A stretch of DNA of 64,000 nucleotides from positions 1-64,000 of the forward strand of contig NZ_JAMOHM010000005.1 of NCBI RefSeq assembly GCF_024448335.1, read 5' to 3'. The stretch is from Stutzerimonas frequens. Its GTDB lineage: Bacteria > Pseudomonadota > Gammaproteobacteria > Pseudomonadales > Pseudomonadaceae. Below are positions 1 through 11,623 of the stretch, in pieces (position 1 is the stretch's first letter; every line of letters starts with the position of its first letter). The notes below the pieces were generated by a model. The model was not told the DNA's origin and searched no databases. It saw nothing but the letters and a program-made list of their open reading frames with translations. The position numbers and the translations under genes are program-made.

Positions 1-1
1 G

Positions 2-30
2 AAAAAACCGAGCCTATGGCTCGGTTTTTT
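2..30. terminator. bidirectional Rho-independent terminator
   Basis: A perfect 13-bp inverted repeat, AAAAAACCGAGCC / GGCTCGGTTTTTT, with a 3-nt loop. It has a T-run on both strands. It probably ends a transcript entering from the left of the window, since purA has its own hairpin at 96-117. Confidence 0.85.
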
Positions 31-95
31 CGTTTCAGCCCAATAGAAATCATCCCCGCCAGCCGATACTCGCGCTGCCGTCACCTCCAGACAGC

Positions 96-117
96 AAAAG
101 ACCGCCCGGAGGCGGTC
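96..117 (-). terminator. terminator downstream of purA
   Basis: On the minus strand GACCGCC and GGCGGTC pair around a 4-nt loop and are followed by TTTT. It lies 18 bases beyond the purA stop codon. Confidence 0.8.
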
Positions 118-134
118 TTCTAGCATGCGCCCGA

Positions 135-1520
<1,386 letters not shown>

Positions 1521-2708
1521 TCAGGACGCCAGCGAAACCACCGTCCAGACACCATTACTCAACCGCAATTGCCGGTCGCAGCCCAGCTGCGCGGCATCGG
1601 CCCGCGACTGGCCATCCAGCGCCTGCACCACGCGCTCGCCCTGGCGCCGCAGCTCGCGAATCGCATTCCAGAGGCCCGACTCATCGCCGTGTGGAGCCCA
1701 GATCCCGGAAATTGGCGCGCTCAGATCGGCATTTCCGAGACTGACCAGCGTTTTCAAATCAGCGGAGAAGCCGGTCGCCGGACGGGCACGCCCGAAATCG
1801 GCACCGATATCGTCGTAACGCCCGCCCTGGGCAATCGACTGCCCCATGCCCGGCACGAACACGGCGAACACAACTCCAGTATGGTAGTGATAGCCACGCA
1901 ATTCGCCCAAGTCGAAGTACAGCGGCACCTGTGGGTAGCGCAGCGCGAGCTGGTCGGCCACCGCCGAAAGGGTCTCCAGCGCCGCCTGCACATCCGCGGG
2001 CGCGCCAGCCAGAGCCTGCCGAGCATCATCGAGCGTCTCGCGCCCGCCACACAGGCGCGCCAGCGAGCGCAGCATCGCGGCGAGCGCCGGATCAAGCGCC
2101 GCGGTCAGCTGCTCGATCTCATCCATAGCCTTGCGCTGCAGCGCGTCGAACAGGCGCTGCTCGGCCTCACCGCTCAGCGCGGCGGCCTTTGCCAGGCCGC
2201 GGTAGATGCCGACATGACCGAGATCCATGTGCACGTCGGGCACATCGGCCAGCTCGAGCATTTCCAGCATCAGACTGATGACTTCGAGATCACTGGAAGC
2301 CGAGGCATCGCCATACAGTTCCGCGCCGAGCTGAATGGGGCTGCGCGAAGTGGAAAGCGCCTGCGGCTTGGCATGCAGCACGCTGCCGGCGTAGCAGAGC
2401 CGGCTCGGCCCTTCACGACGCAGGGTATGCGCATCGACGCGGGCCACCTGGGGCGTGATATCGGCACGCAGCCCCATCTGGCGACCGGAAAGCGGATCGA
2501 TGACCTTGAAGGTGCGCAGATCCAAATCCTGCCCGGAACCGGTGAGCAATGACTCGAGGAATTCCACGTGCGGGGTGATGACCAGCTCGTAGCCCCAGCG
2601 CTGGAACAGATCCAGCACGCGCCGACGCGCCGTTTCGATACGCGCTGCCTCGGGCGGCAGCACTTCTTCGATGCCATCTGGCAAGAGCCAGCGGTCTACC
2701 GTTGCCAT
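1521..2708 (-). CDS. hisZ: ATP phosphoribosyltransferase regulatory subunit HisZ
   Basis: HisZ is the histidyl-tRNA-synthetase-like regulatory subunit that pairs with short-form HisG to make the first enzyme of histidine biosynthesis; it has no synthetase activity itself. The 395-residue product starts [21 protein letters not shown], as pseudomonad HisZ proteins do, and keeps the class II synthetase fold features such as [12 protein letters not shown] true HisS would be longer and carry an anticodon-binding tail, missing here. The ATG at 2708 is preferred over a GTG four codons upstream because AGAGG lies 11 bases before it. It sits between hflC and purA, as is usual in Pseudomonas. Confidence 0.93.
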   Translation of the reverse strand: MATVDRWLLPDGIEEVLPPEAARIETARRRVLDLFQRWGYELVITPHVEFLESLLTGSGQDLDLRTFKVIDPLSGRQMGLRADITPQVARVDAHTLRREGPSRLCYAGSVLHAKPQALSTSRSPIQLGAELYGDASASSDLEVISLMLEMLELADVPDVHMDLGHVGIYRGLAKAAALSGEAEQRLFDALQRKAMDEIEQLTAALDPALAAMLRSLARLCGGRETLDDARQALAGAPADVQAALETLSAVADQLALRYPQVPLYFDLGELRGYHYHTGVVFAVFVPGMGQSIAQGGRYDDIGADFGRARPATGFSADLKTLVSLGNADLSAPISGIWAPHGDESGLWNAIRELRRQGERVVQALDGQSRADAAQLGCDRQLRLSNGVWTVVSLAS

Positions 2709-2882
2709 TCGCGAAATCACCTCTCGTTCCGGTAAGCCCAGACGAAAACCGCGGCTGCAGCCTCAGCTGGCCTCCGGTTGCGTGCAGTTGTGTTCGAACC
2801 ATGGCATCCGAGCCATGCCCCTGAGGGGTCGGCATGACCACCGCATGCCTGGGATAGCCTGCGACCTCAAGGGCACAGACGC

Positions 2883-2906
2883 AAAAAAGCCGGGATTTCC
2901 CCGGCT
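2883..2906 (-). terminator. terminator downstream of hflC
   Basis: Minus-strand AGCCGGG/CCCGGCT stem with a 5-nt loop followed by six T. It separates the hfq-hflX-hflK-hflC transcript from hisZ-purA, so hisZ must have a promoter within about 2709-2880. No intact gene was found in 2709-2992. Confidence 0.8.
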
Positions 2907-2992
2907 GGCGGATCATAGCAACCTTTTCCCCATGGGTCACCCGGCGACACGCGCGTGCCGCCGGAGAACCTTAGCCAACTGGCAGTGAGATG

Positions 2993-3859
2993 CTATTTGT
3001 TGCTCTGCAGATAACGGAAGAAGTCGCTCTTCGGATCAAGTACCAGCACGTCTTCCTTACTGGAGAAGCTCTCACGGTAAGCCTGCAGGCTACGGTGGAA
3101 GGCGTAGAACTCCTGATCCTGGCCGTACGCGGCGGCATAGATTGCAGCAGCCTTGGCGTCACCGTCACCACGCAGCTCTTCGGCTTCGCGGAATGCTTCG
3201 GCCAGCAGGACACGGCGCTGGCGATCGGCGTCGGCGCGGATACCCTCGGCAAGCTCCTTACCTTTGGCGCGATGCTCGCGCGCCTCACGCTCCCGCTCGG
3301 AACTCATACGCTCGAAGACACTGCGATTGACTTCACGCGGCAGGTCGATGCCCTTGACGCGGACGTCGACGACTTCGATCCCCAGCTCTTGCTGAGCCGC
3401 ACGATTCAAGCTTCGAGTGACCTGAGCCATCAGCTCATCACGCTGGCCGGAGACCGACTCATGCAGCGTGCGCTTGCCGAACTGATCGCGCAGCGCCGCC
3501 TCGAGACGACGCGCCAGACGCTCATCGGCGATCTGCTTCATGCCCGAGGTCGCGGTATAGAAGCGCTCGGCATCGTCCACACGCCATTTGGCGTAGGAGT
3601 CGACCATCAGCGCCTTCTTCTCCAGCGTCAGGAAACGCGAGGTGGTGGTATCCAGCGTCAGCAGACGCGCATCGAACTTGCGCACCGAGTTCACGTACGG
3701 AATCTTCATGTGCAGGCCCGGCTTCACGTCCGGCTCGACGATACGCCCGAACCGCAGCAGTACCGCGCGCTCGGTCTGCGAAACGATGTAAAAGCTGTTC
3801 CACAGAACGATTGCAGCCACCACACCCACGATCAGGGCAGTAAGGGATTTATTGCTCAT
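2993..3859 (-). CDS. hflC: FtsH protease modulator HflC
   Basis: HflC forms, with HflK, a large periplasmic-facing SPFH (band 7) complex around the membrane protease FtsH and tunes its activity. The 288-residue protein has one N-terminal membrane anchor (about residues 6-24) followed by the SPFH domain starting around YIVSQTERAVLLRFG and a charged, Ala/Arg/Glu-rich helical segment. Its ATG overlaps the hflK stop by one base (TGATG), so the two are translationally coupled. A hairpin terminator follows. Confidence 0.96.
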   Translation of the reverse strand: MSNKSLTALIVGVVAAIVLWNSFYIVSQTERAVLLRFGRIVEPDVKPGLHMKIPYVNSVRKFDARLLTLDTTTSRFLTLEKKALMVDSYAKWRVDDAERFYTATSGMKQIADERLARRLEAALRDQFGKRTLHESVSGQRDELMAQVTRSLNRAAQQELGIEVVDVRVKGIDLPREVNRSVFERMSSEREREAREHRAKGKELAEGIRADADRQRRVLLAEAFREAEELRGDGDAKAAAIYAAAYGQDQEFYAFHRSLQAYRESFSSKEDVLVLDPKSDFFRYLQSNK

Positions 3860-5034
3860 CAGCGGCCCTCCCTCGTACGGACTTCACGCGGACCCAGCTC
3901 TGGCGGCATACGTGTGCCCTGAGCCGCCGCACCCGACGCAACCCCAGCCGGGGCTGGCGTGCTCGCACCACGACCGTTGATCATCTTGTCCAGCGGCAAA
4001 TAGAGCAGGTTCTGCCCACTGTCGCCACTCACCATGACCTTACTGGTATTGCTCATGACTTCCTGCATGGTTTCCAGATACAGACGCTCGCGCGTGACGT
4101 CCGGCGCCTTGCGATACTCGGCGACCAGCTTGCTGAAGCGATCCGCCTCACCCTGGGCACGGGAGATCACCGCGTCGCGGTAACCACTGGCTTCTTCCAG
4201 CATGCGCTGGGCCTGACCACGCGCCTCGGGAATCACACCGTTGGCGTAGGACTCGGCCTGGTTCTTCTCGCGCTGCTCGTCCTCGCGCGCCCGAATGACG
4301 TCATCGAAGGCTTCCTGGACTTCACGCGGCGCGGCCGCACTCTGCAGGTTGACCTGGGTAACGACGATGCCGGTACCGTAGTTGTCGAGGAACCGCTGCA
4401 GACGCTCCTTGACCTCACCGGCCATGACCTCACGCCCCTCGGTGAGCACCTGATCCATGGCCGTCGAGCCCACGACATGCCGCACGGCGCTGTCGGTGGC
4501 GTGCTGCAGGCTCACTTCAGGCTGATCGACATTCAGCACGAAAGACTGCAGGTTGCTGATCTTGTACTGAACGGTCAGCGGCACCTCGATGATGTTCTCG
4601 TCCTCGGTGAGCATCTGTCCCTGCTTGCTGTACGAGCGCTCGCGAGTGACGTTCTCCTGGAACTTGCGATCGATCGGCGGGAAATAGATGTTCAGGCCCG
4701 GCCCGACAGTCTCGTGGTACTTGCCGAAGCGCAGCACCACAGCCTGCTCCTGCTCGTCAACGATGTAGATGGCATTGAACAGCCACACAGCCAGCAATAC
4801 GACCAGGGCGACCCACACCAGGCCGAATCCGCCGCGCTTGCCACTGCCGCCAAAATTGCCGCTGCCACGCTTCTTGCCACCGAACATGCCGTTCAGGCTG
4901 TCCTGCAGCTTGCGGAAAGCCTCATCGAGATCCGGTGGCCCCTTCTGGTCGCCACCGCCGCCACGACGGCCGCCGCCACCACTGCCCCAGGGATCCTGGT
5001 TGTTCGAGTTGCCACCCGGCTCATTCCAAGCCAT
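3859..5034 (-). CDS. hflK: FtsH protease modulator HflK
   Basis: This is the partner of HflC in the inner-membrane SPFH complex that regulates FtsH. The 391-residue protein begins with a Gly-rich, Asn/Gly cytoplasmic tail (residues 1-70), then a membrane segment at about 71-91, then the SPFH domain. The start MAWNEPGGN at 5034 has GGAGAG six bases upstream; the in-frame ATG four codons earlier lies inside that Shine-Dalgarno sequence and is rejected. It sits in the hfq-hflX-hflK-hflC order. Confidence 0.96.
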   Translation of the reverse strand: MAWNEPGGNSNNQDPWGSGGGGRRGGGGDQKGPPDLDEAFRKLQDSLNGMFGGKKRGSGNFGGSGKRGGFGLVWVALVVLLAVWLFNAIYIVDEQEQAVVLRFGKYHETVGPGLNIYFPPIDRKFQENVTRERSYSKQGQMLTEDENIIEVPLTVQYKISNLQSFVLNVDQPEVSLQHATDSAVRHVVGSTAMDQVLTEGREVMAGEVKERLQRFLDNYGTGIVVTQVNLQSAAAPREVQEAFDDVIRAREDEQREKNQAESYANGVIPEARGQAQRMLEEASGYRDAVISRAQGEADRFSKLVAEYRKAPDVTRERLYLETMQEVMSNTSKVMVSGDSGQNLLYLPLDKMINGRGASTPAPAGVASGAAAQGTRMPPELGPREVRTREGR

Positions 5035-5132
5035 AGCGCTCTCCATTCAAATAAAGCTAAAGACGCGCCCACGGCGCGCCCGCCAATGCTACAGAAAGCC
5101 CCGAACGACCGGCAAAATTGCCGATCGAGGCT

Positions 5133-6434
5133 TTATTGCAAAGTGTGTTGCTCGATGAACTCGTCCACCCGCAACCCTTCGCGGCTGATCAAGCGATTCA
5201 GTTCGACCCGCGGCAAGCGAACTTCCAGCAGGCTGCCACCCTCCTCGTCGTGCGTCTCGCGCTGCACCGCACCCAGCTCGAAGAACTGCGCACGCAAGCG
5301 GCCCAGCCTCTGCGGCAGGCACAACGTGCCGACGAAGAGGTCGTCGCCGAGCAGCTCGGCGACGGCCTGACGCAGCAGGTCGAGCCCCAGACCGTCACGG
5401 GCGGACACCCAGACGCGCTGCGGCTTGCCATCGGCATCGCGCTGTATCTGCGGCTCGATGCCCTCGAGAAGGTCGAGCTTGTTGTACACCTCGAGCATCG
5501 GCAGCTCGTTGGCGCCGATCTCGCCAAGCACCGCGAGCACCTGCTCGATCTGCTGATCACGTTCGGGCTCGTGAGCATCGATCACGTGCAGCAGGAGGTC
5601 GGCGTTGCTGGACTCCTCCAGCGTCGCCCGAAAGGATTCCACCAGTTTGTGCGGCAGATGACGAATGAAGCCCACCGTGTCGGCCAGGATCACCGGACCG
5701 ACATCCTCGAGCTCGAGGCGGCGCAGCGTGGGATCGAGCGTGGCGAACAGCTGATTGGCAGCGTAGACCTCGGATTCGGTGAGGGCATTGAACAGAGTGG
5801 ACTTACCGGCGTTGGTGTAGCCCACCAGCGACACGGAAGGAATATCCGCGCGACGCCGCCCGCGACGGGCCTGCTCACGCTGGCCGCGCACTTTTTCCAG
5901 GCGCTGCTTGATCTGCCGAATACGGACACGCAACAGACGACGGTCGGTTTCCAGCTGGGTTTCACCCGGCCCTCGCAGGCCGATACCGCCCTTCTGCCGC
6001 TCGAGGTGAGTCCAGCCGCGAACCAGCCGCGTGCTCATGTGTTCCAGCTGTGCCAGTTCGACCTGCAGCTTGCCCTCATGGGTACGCGCACGCTGGGCGA
6101 AGATGTCCAGGATCAGACCGGTGCGATCGAGCACGCGACATTCGAGGGCACGCTCGAGGTTGCGCTCCTGGCTGGGGGTAAGCGTGTGATTGAAGATCAC
6201 CAACTCGACCTCGCCATCCTTGACGAGGTCATGCAGCTCTTCGACCTTGCCACTGCCGATCAGAAACTTGGCGGACGGCTGGTGGCGGGACACATTGACG
6301 AAGCCAACCGTTTCTGCACCTGCCGAACGCGCCAGTTCCTGGAACTCCTGAGGATCCTCGCGCGCCGCGGGGTCCTGGCCGTCCAGGTGCACCAGGATAG
6401 CCCGCTCACCACCACCGGGACGTTCGAAGAACAA
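5133..6434 (-). CDS. hflX: ribosome-associated GTPase HflX
   Basis: HflX is a GTPase that binds the 50S subunit and rescues or splits stalled or heat-damaged ribosomes. The 433-residue protein has the N-terminal HflX nucleotide-binding domain, the Gly-rich linker GIGLRGPGETQLETD (about 150-164) and the GTPase domain with G1 GYTNAGKST (205-213), G3 DTVGF (252-256) and G4 NKLD. The start appears to be a TTG at 6434: it gives the usual MFFERPGGGER N-terminus, has AGGTAGG upstream, and no ATG gives a complete domain. It lies 11 bases after hfq. Confidence 0.95.
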   Translation of the reverse strand: MFFERPGGGERAILVHLDGQDPAAREDPQEFQELARSAGAETVGFVNVSRHQPSAKFLIGSGKVEELHDLVKDGEVELVIFNHTLTPSQERNLERALECRVLDRTGLILDIFAQRARTHEGKLQVELAQLEHMSTRLVRGWTHLERQKGGIGLRGPGETQLETDRRLLRVRIRQIKQRLEKVRGQREQARRGRRRADIPSVSLVGYTNAGKSTLFNALTESEVYAANQLFATLDPTLRRLELEDVGPVILADTVGFIRHLPHKLVESFRATLEESSNADLLLHVIDAHEPERDQQIEQVLAVLGEIGANELPMLEVYNKLDLLEGIEPQIQRDADGKPQRVWVSARDGLGLDLLRQAVAELLGDDLFVGTLCLPQRLGRLRAQFFELGAVQRETHDEEGGSLLEVRLPRVELNRLISREGLRVDEFIEQHTLQ

Positions 6435-6445
6435 AGAAACCTACC

Positions 6446-6712
<267 letters not shown>

Positions 6713-6793
6713 TTAGAGGATCTGTTTCATTAGTGTTCTATAAAGTACAACCGACGATCCACTTGTCTGAGAATAGACGGTCAGCTTGCAGTG

Positions 6794-7765
6794 TCAGCTC
6801 AATATGGAGAGCGATTGCAGGTATTTCAATGCGCGCGGCAGATTGTCGCGGGACAAACTGTCCAACCAATAACTTTCCCCCCAACTCCGCAACCAGGTGA
6901 ACTGTCGCTTGGCGAGTTGCCGGGTCGCGACGATGCCGCGCTCTACCATCTCGTCCCGGCTCGACCGACCGCCCAGGTACTCCCAGACTTGCCGATAACC
7001 AACCGAGCGAATTGATGGCATGCCGGGATGCAGATCACCGCGGCACCTCAGGGCTTCGACCTCTTCGATGAACCCCTGTTCAACCATCCCCAGGAAACGC
7101 CTTTCGATACGTTCATGAAGAATGCTGCGCTGCGCCGGAGCAATGCACAGATGCGCCACAGTATAAGGCAAGACACCGGAGCCTGGAGCGTCTGCAACGG
7201 CTTTTTGCGACCTTTGTCGGGCACGGTGCTCGCTCATGGTCGAACCGCTGACACGATAGACCTCAAGGGCGCGAACCAACCGCTGTGGATCGTTGGGATG
7301 TATGCGCGCCGCCGACTCGGGATCGATCCGCGCCAGCTCGTCGTGCAACGCCTGCAACCCCTCAGCCGCCGCCTGCGCTTCCAGTCCGGCACGCACCGAC
7401 GGATCGGCACCCGGCATGTCGGCCAGACCATCGCGCAACGCCTTGAAATACAACATGGTTCCGCCGACCAGCAGCGGAATGCGGCCGGCGGCGCTGATCT
7501 CCGACATAGCCGCCAGGGCATCGCTGCTGAATTCGGCTGCCGAGTAACTCTCGGCCGGATCGAGAATATCCACTAGCCGATGCGGGAACTCTGCCAGCAG
7601 CTCTGGAGAAGGCTTCGCCGTGCCGATGTCCATGCCACGGTAGACCAGCGCCGAGTCGACGCTGATCAGCTCGCAGGGCAGCACACGCGCCAGCTCCAGC
7701 GCCAGATCGGTCTTGCCCGAGGCGGTGGGACCCATGAGAAAGATGGCGGGAGGCAGAAAAGACAT
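6794..7765 (-). CDS. miaA: tRNA dimethylallyltransferase MiaA
   Basis: MiaA transfers a dimethylallyl group to A37 of tRNAs that read codons starting with U. The 323-residue protein has the P-loop GPTASGKT at 12-19 followed by the substrate motif [20 protein letters not shown]-like sequence, and a central insertion with the conserved Arg/His-rich segment. The chosen ATG at 7765 gives the family-typical start and length; an ATG at 7792, with GGAA upstream, would add nine residues and cannot be excluded. The neighbours mutL (upstream) and hfq (downstream) match the enterobacterial and pseudomonad order. Confidence 0.95.
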   Translation of the reverse strand: MSFLPPAIFLMGPTASGKTDLALELARVLPCELISVDSALVYRGMDIGTAKPSPELLAEFPHRLVDILDPAESYSAAEFSSDALAAMSEISAAGRIPLLVGGTMLYFKALRDGLADMPGADPSVRAGLEAQAAAEGLQALHDELARIDPESAARIHPNDPQRLVRALEVYRVSGSTMSEHRARQRSQKAVADAPGSGVLPYTVAHLCIAPAQRSILHERIERRFLGMVEQGFIEEVEALRCRGDLHPGMPSIRSVGYRQVWEYLGGRSSRDEMVERGIVATRQLAKRQFTWLRSWGESYWLDSLSRDNLPRALKYLQSLSILS

Positions 7766-7845
7766 CGGCGGGCTCGGCAGGCGTGGCCGCATAGTTTCCA
7801 GTGGCGGACGGTTGCCCGCAAGCGCGGCCTGCCGTCCGGAGCCGG

Positions 7846-9723
7846 TCAGCGACCGCGCAGGAACAGCTTATCCAGATCGTCCATGCCCAGTTGCGTCCAG
7901 GTCGGACGGCCGTGGTTACACTGTCCGCTACGCTCGGTGTGTTCCATGTCACGCAGCAAGGCATTCATCTCCGGCAGCGTCAGGCGGCGATTGGCGCGGA
8001 CCGCGCCATGGCAAGCCATGGTCGCTAGCAATTCGTTGAGGTGGGCCTGGATACGGTCGCTGGTACCGTATTCCAGCAGGTCGGCGAGCACATCGCGCAC
8101 CAGCTGGGTAGCTTCGGCCTGCTTGAGCAGCGAGGGAATCTGACGGATCGCCAGGGTTTCCGGGCCGAGGCGCTGCAGCTCGAAGCCGAGCATCTGGAAC
8201 CACTGTGCATGCTCTTCCGCGCAGTCGGCCTCACGCTGGCTGAGGGCGATGGCTTCAGGCACCAGCAGCGGCTGGCCGCGCAGCCCTTCGCTGGCCATGG
8301 CGGTCTTCAGGCGCTCATAGGTAATTCGTTCGTGGGCGGCGTGCATGTCTACCAGCACCATGCCCTGGGCATTCTCGGCGAGGATGTAGACCCCCTTGAG
8401 CTGCGCCAGCGCGTAGCCCAGCGGGGGTACGTCATCCTGACTGGCAGGCAGTGGCGCCGGGGTGCTTTCGGGCAGCGGAGTAAAAAACTCGCGGTAGGCG
8501 CCCTGGGCTTCGGCGGTATAGCCGGCCGATGTCGGGCGTGGCGCCTGATAGCCCGCGCCGGCACCGCGCCAGACCGGCGTCTCCCCCTGTGGCCGCTCGA
8601 GCACGCTGGCCGACAGGCTCATCTCGTTCTGCCCGGCGAACTCGCCGGCAGCCAGTCCGGAAACCTGGGTCATCGGCGCCACGCTCGCCGGCGCGGCCAG
8701 CTGGTCCTCGGGACGCACATCGCCCAGCGCGCGGTGCAGCGTGCCGTAGAGGAAGTCGTGGACCATACGACTGTCGCGGAAACGCACCTCGTGCTTGGTG
8801 GGATGCACATTGACGTCCACCACTGCCGGATCGACGTCGAGGAAGAGCACGAAGGTCGGGTGTCGGCCATTGAACAGCACGTCGCGATAGGCCTGGCGCA
8901 CCGCATGGGCGACCAGCTTGTCGCGCACCATGCGCCCGTTGACGTAGAAGTACTGCAGGTCCGCCTGGCTACGCGAGAAGGTCGGCAGCCCGACCCACCC
9001 CCACAGTCGCAAGCCGTTACGCTCGATCTCGATCGGCAGCGCCTGCTCGAGGAAGGCCGGCCCGCACACCGCAGCGACGCGCCGCGCACGGGCGCCATCG
9101 TCGTTGGCCTGATGCAACGCCAGCACGCCCTTGCCGTTGTGGCGCAGATGGAAGGCCACATCGAAGCGTGCCAGCGCCAGGCGCTTGATGACCTCTTGCA
9201 GGTGGTCGAACTCGGTCTTCTCGGTGCGCAAGAACTTGCGCCGCGCCGGCGTGTTGAAAAACAGGTCACGCACTTCCACCGAGGTACCCACCGGATGAGC
9301 CGCCGGCTGCACCCGCGCTTCCATTTCGCGCCCCTCGGTTTCCACCTGCCAGGCCTCGCTGGCATCGGCGGTACGCGAGGTCAGGGTCAGCCGCGAGACG
9401 GAGCTGATCGAGGCCAGCGCTTCGCCACGAAAGCCCAGGCTCATCACCCGCTCGAGATCTTCCAGATCGCGGATCTTGCTGGTGGCATGGCGGGCCAGGG
9501 CCAGCGGTAAGTCGTCCGGCGGGATGCCGCAGCCGTCGTCGCGCACACGCAGCAGTTTGACGCCACCCTGTTCGACGTCTACTTCGATGCGGCCGGCGCC
9601 GGAGTCCAGGCTGTTCTCCAGCAGCTCCTTGATCACCGAGGCCGGGCGTTCGACCACCTCGCCAGCGGCGATCTGGTTCGCCAGCCGCGGGCTGAGCAGC
9701 TGGATGCGTGGCGCTTGCGTCAT
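7846..9723 (-). CDS. mutL: DNA mismatch repair protein MutL
   Basis: MutL couples MutS mismatch recognition to strand incision and helicase loading. The 625-residue protein begins with the GHKL ATPase domain ([33 protein letters not shown]) and ends with a dimerisation domain holding [12 protein letters not shown], the metal-binding endonuclease-type motif found in pseudomonad MutL proteins but not in E. coli. The middle (about 330-420) is a Pro/Ala/Gln-rich linker. The true ATG at 9723 overlaps the amiB stop by four bases (ATGA); the much longer open frame upstream is an amiB shadow. Confidence 0.96.
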   Translation of the reverse strand: MTQAPRIQLLSPRLANQIAAGEVVERPASVIKELLENSLDSGAGRIEVDVEQGGVKLLRVRDDGCGIPPDDLPLALARHATSKIRDLEDLERVMSLGFRGEALASISSVSRLTLTSRTADASEAWQVETEGREMEARVQPAAHPVGTSVEVRDLFFNTPARRKFLRTEKTEFDHLQEVIKRLALARFDVAFHLRHNGKGVLALHQANDDGARARRVAAVCGPAFLEQALPIEIERNGLRLWGWVGLPTFSRSQADLQYFYVNGRMVRDKLVAHAVRQAYRDVLFNGRHPTFVLFLDVDPAVVDVNVHPTKHEVRFRDSRMVHDFLYGTLHRALGDVRPEDQLAAPASVAPMTQVSGLAAGEFAGQNEMSLSASVLERPQGETPVWRGAGAGYQAPRPTSAGYTAEAQGAYREFFTPLPESTPAPLPASQDDVPPLGYALAQLKGVYILAENAQGMVLVDMHAAHERITYERLKTAMASEGLRGQPLLVPEAIALSQREADCAEEHAQWFQMLGFELQRLGPETLAIRQIPSLLKQAEATQLVRDVLADLLEYGTSDRIQAHLNELLATMACHGAVRANRRLTLPEMNALLRDMEHTERSGQCNHGRPTWTQLGMDDLDKLFLRGR

Positions 9724-11156
9724 GGCTGGGACGCCAGGGTGGTAGCGGGAATGTTCAGCGTCTGGCCGATCTTGATCACGTCGTTGCGCAGATTGTTGGC
9801 ACTGCGCAGCGAGGTCAGGCTGACCTGATAGCGCTGGGCGAGCAAGGCCAGGCTTTCGCCCGAGCGCACGACATGCTCGCGAGGACCGGCGGCTATCTTG
9901 CCGGAATCGCGCAACCAGGCGACGTAGGTTCCCGGAGGCGGATTCTCGTGGAAGAACTGCCGCACGCCACTGTGAATGGAGCGAGCCAGCGCCTGTTGAT
10001 GGCCGGACGTCTGCAGCTTTTTGGCTTCCGACGGATTGGAGATGAAGCCGGTCTCGACCAGGATCGACGGGATGTCCGGCGACTTCAGTACCATGAAGCC
10101 GGCCTGCTCCACCCGCCGTTTGTGCAGCGGCGTGATGCGGCCCATGTTGCTCAGCACCTTCTGCCCGACGTTCAGACTCGAGGACAGCGAGGCGGTCATC
10201 GACAGGTCCAGCAGCACGCCTGCGAGCATCTGGTCCTTGTCGCCGAGGCTGACGTTGCCGGCACCGCCGATGAGGTCGGAACGGTTTTCGCTGTCGGCCA
10301 GCCAACGCGCGGTTTCCGAGGTGGCGCCGCGATCCGACAGGGCAAATACGGAAGCACCATAGGCCGCTGAACGCGGCGCGGCATCGGCATGGATCGAGAC
10401 GAACAGGTCGGCGCCCTTCTTGCGGGCGATCTCGGTGCGTTTGCGCAGCGGAATGAAGTAATCGCCGGTGCGCACCAGCTCGGCGCGGAAGCCTTTATCG
10501 GCATTGATCTGGCGCTGCAACTCCTTGGAAATCTGTAGTACGACGTGTTTTTCGTAGACCTTGCCGGGGCCAATGGCGCCTGGGTCTTCGCCACCATGAC
10601 CGGCATCGATCGCGATCACGATGTCACGCTTGCCACCGACCGGAGCGGGCAGCTTGACCGCAGGCAGCGTCGGCGAGACCGGTGCGACAGGTTTGGACGG
10701 CGTTGCCGTGACCGGCGGTTGAGTAGCGGCGCGGGCGGCCGTTGCCTGATCGAACAGATCGACCACCAGCCGGTGGCCGTACTGCTGGTTCGGCGCCAGG
10801 CTGAAGCTCTTAGGCGTAACCGGCGCATGCAGATCAACGACTACACGCAGCGTATCGGCATCGTGTTGACCGGCGCGCAGGGAGGCAACAGGGGTATTGC
10901 TCAGCGGCAACTGATCGAGCTGCGCCTTGAGCGTGGCGTTGGTGACGTCGATGACCAGCCGATCGGGTGCGGTGAGGGTGAAGATCTTGTGCTCGACCGG
11001 CCCTGACAGGTCGAACACCAGGCGGGTGTTGTCCGGCGCACGCCACAGACGCACGCTCTGTACATCGCTGGCAGCAAACAGGTCCGTCGCCATCAGCGAC
11101 AGCACCAGGCCAACAACCAGGGTGCGAATGCGCATCCCCAAACCCATGTTATTCAT
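9720..11156 (-). CDS. amiB: N-acetylmuramoyl-L-alanine amidase AmiB-like
   Basis: This periplasmic zinc amidase cleaves peptide stems from peptidoglycan during cell separation. The 478-residue protein has a signal peptide (about 1-28), an AMIN domain for septal targeting (about 30-135), a Pro/Thr-rich linker, an Amidase_3 domain opening with [14 protein letters not shown] and a C-terminal LysM peptidoglycan-binding domain in the last 50 residues ([19 protein letters not shown]). The start [11 protein letters not shown] at 11156 has GGAG five bases upstream and overlaps the tsaE stop by four bases. The order tsaE-amiB-mutL-miaA-hfq is the usual one. Confidence 0.95.
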   Translation of the reverse strand: MNNMGLGMRIRTLVVGLVLSLMATDLFAASDVQSVRLWRAPDNTRLVFDLSGPVEHKIFTLTAPDRLVIDVTNATLKAQLDQLPLSNTPVASLRAGQHDADTLRVVVDLHAPVTPKSFSLAPNQQYGHRLVVDLFDQATAARAATQPPVTATPSKPVAPVSPTLPAVKLPAPVGGKRDIVIAIDAGHGGEDPGAIGPGKVYEKHVVLQISKELQRQINADKGFRAELVRTGDYFIPLRKRTEIARKKGADLFVSIHADAAPRSAAYGASVFALSDRGATSETARWLADSENRSDLIGGAGNVSLGDKDQMLAGVLLDLSMTASLSSSLNVGQKVLSNMGRITPLHKRRVEQAGFMVLKSPDIPSILVETGFISNPSEAKKLQTSGHQQALARSIHSGVRQFFHENPPPGTYVAWLRDSGKIAAGPREHVVRSGESLALLAQRYQVSLTSLRSANNLRNDVIKIGQTLNIPATTLASQP

Positions 11157-11623
11157 AGCTCTCCGTCGGTCAGGGCGACACACCAGGCTTCGCCCCGCGC
11201 GGTATGGGGCGACAGGCGCAGCGTTCGGCCGGCCTCATGCGGCGTAATGGTAATGTCCATGTCGGCCTTTGGCAAAATGCCGGCCCCGCGCTCCGGCCAC
11301 TCGATCAGGCACAGCGCGTTGCCCTCGAAATAATCGCGGATGCCGAGAAACTCCAGCTCTTCGGGATCGACCAGACGATACAGATCGAAATGGAACACCT
11401 GGACCTCGCCCAGTTCGTAGGGCTCGACCAGCGTGAAGGTCGGGCTCTTGACCTTGCCCTCGTGGCCGAAACCACGGATCAGGCCGCGTGACAGCGTGGT
11501 CTTGCCGGCGCCGAGGTCACCATGCAGATAGATGACGCCCCGACCACCGGTCACCCGGGCAATGCGCGCGCCCAGTGCGAGCATAGCCGCCTCGTCACCG
11601 GCATACAGATTCATTTCAGGCAT
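11153..11623 (-). CDS. tsaE: tRNA threonylcarbamoyladenosine synthesis ATPase TsaE
   Basis: TsaE is the P-loop ATPase that works with TsaB and TsaD to make t6A37 in tRNAs decoding ANN codons. The 156-residue protein shows Walker A GDLGAGKT at 35-42, followed by SPTFTLVEPY and the family motif HFDLYRL. The start at 11623 has GAGGAG eight bases upstream and overlaps the end of nnrED by 13 bases, which suggests coupled translation. Confidence 0.96.
   Translation of the reverse strand: MPEMNLYAGDEAAMLALGARIARVTGGRGVIYLHGDLGAGKTTLSRGLIRGFGHEGKVKSPTFTLVEPYELGEVQVFHFDLYRLVDPEELEFLGIRDYFEGNALCLIEWPERGAGILPKADMDITITPHEAGRTLRLSPHTARGEAWCVALTDGEL

Noticed and set aside
2785-2815. GGTTCGAACAC resembling a tRNA T-loop on the minus strand
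   Set aside because: The flanking bases do not form the T-stem and no anticodon or acceptor stem could be found.
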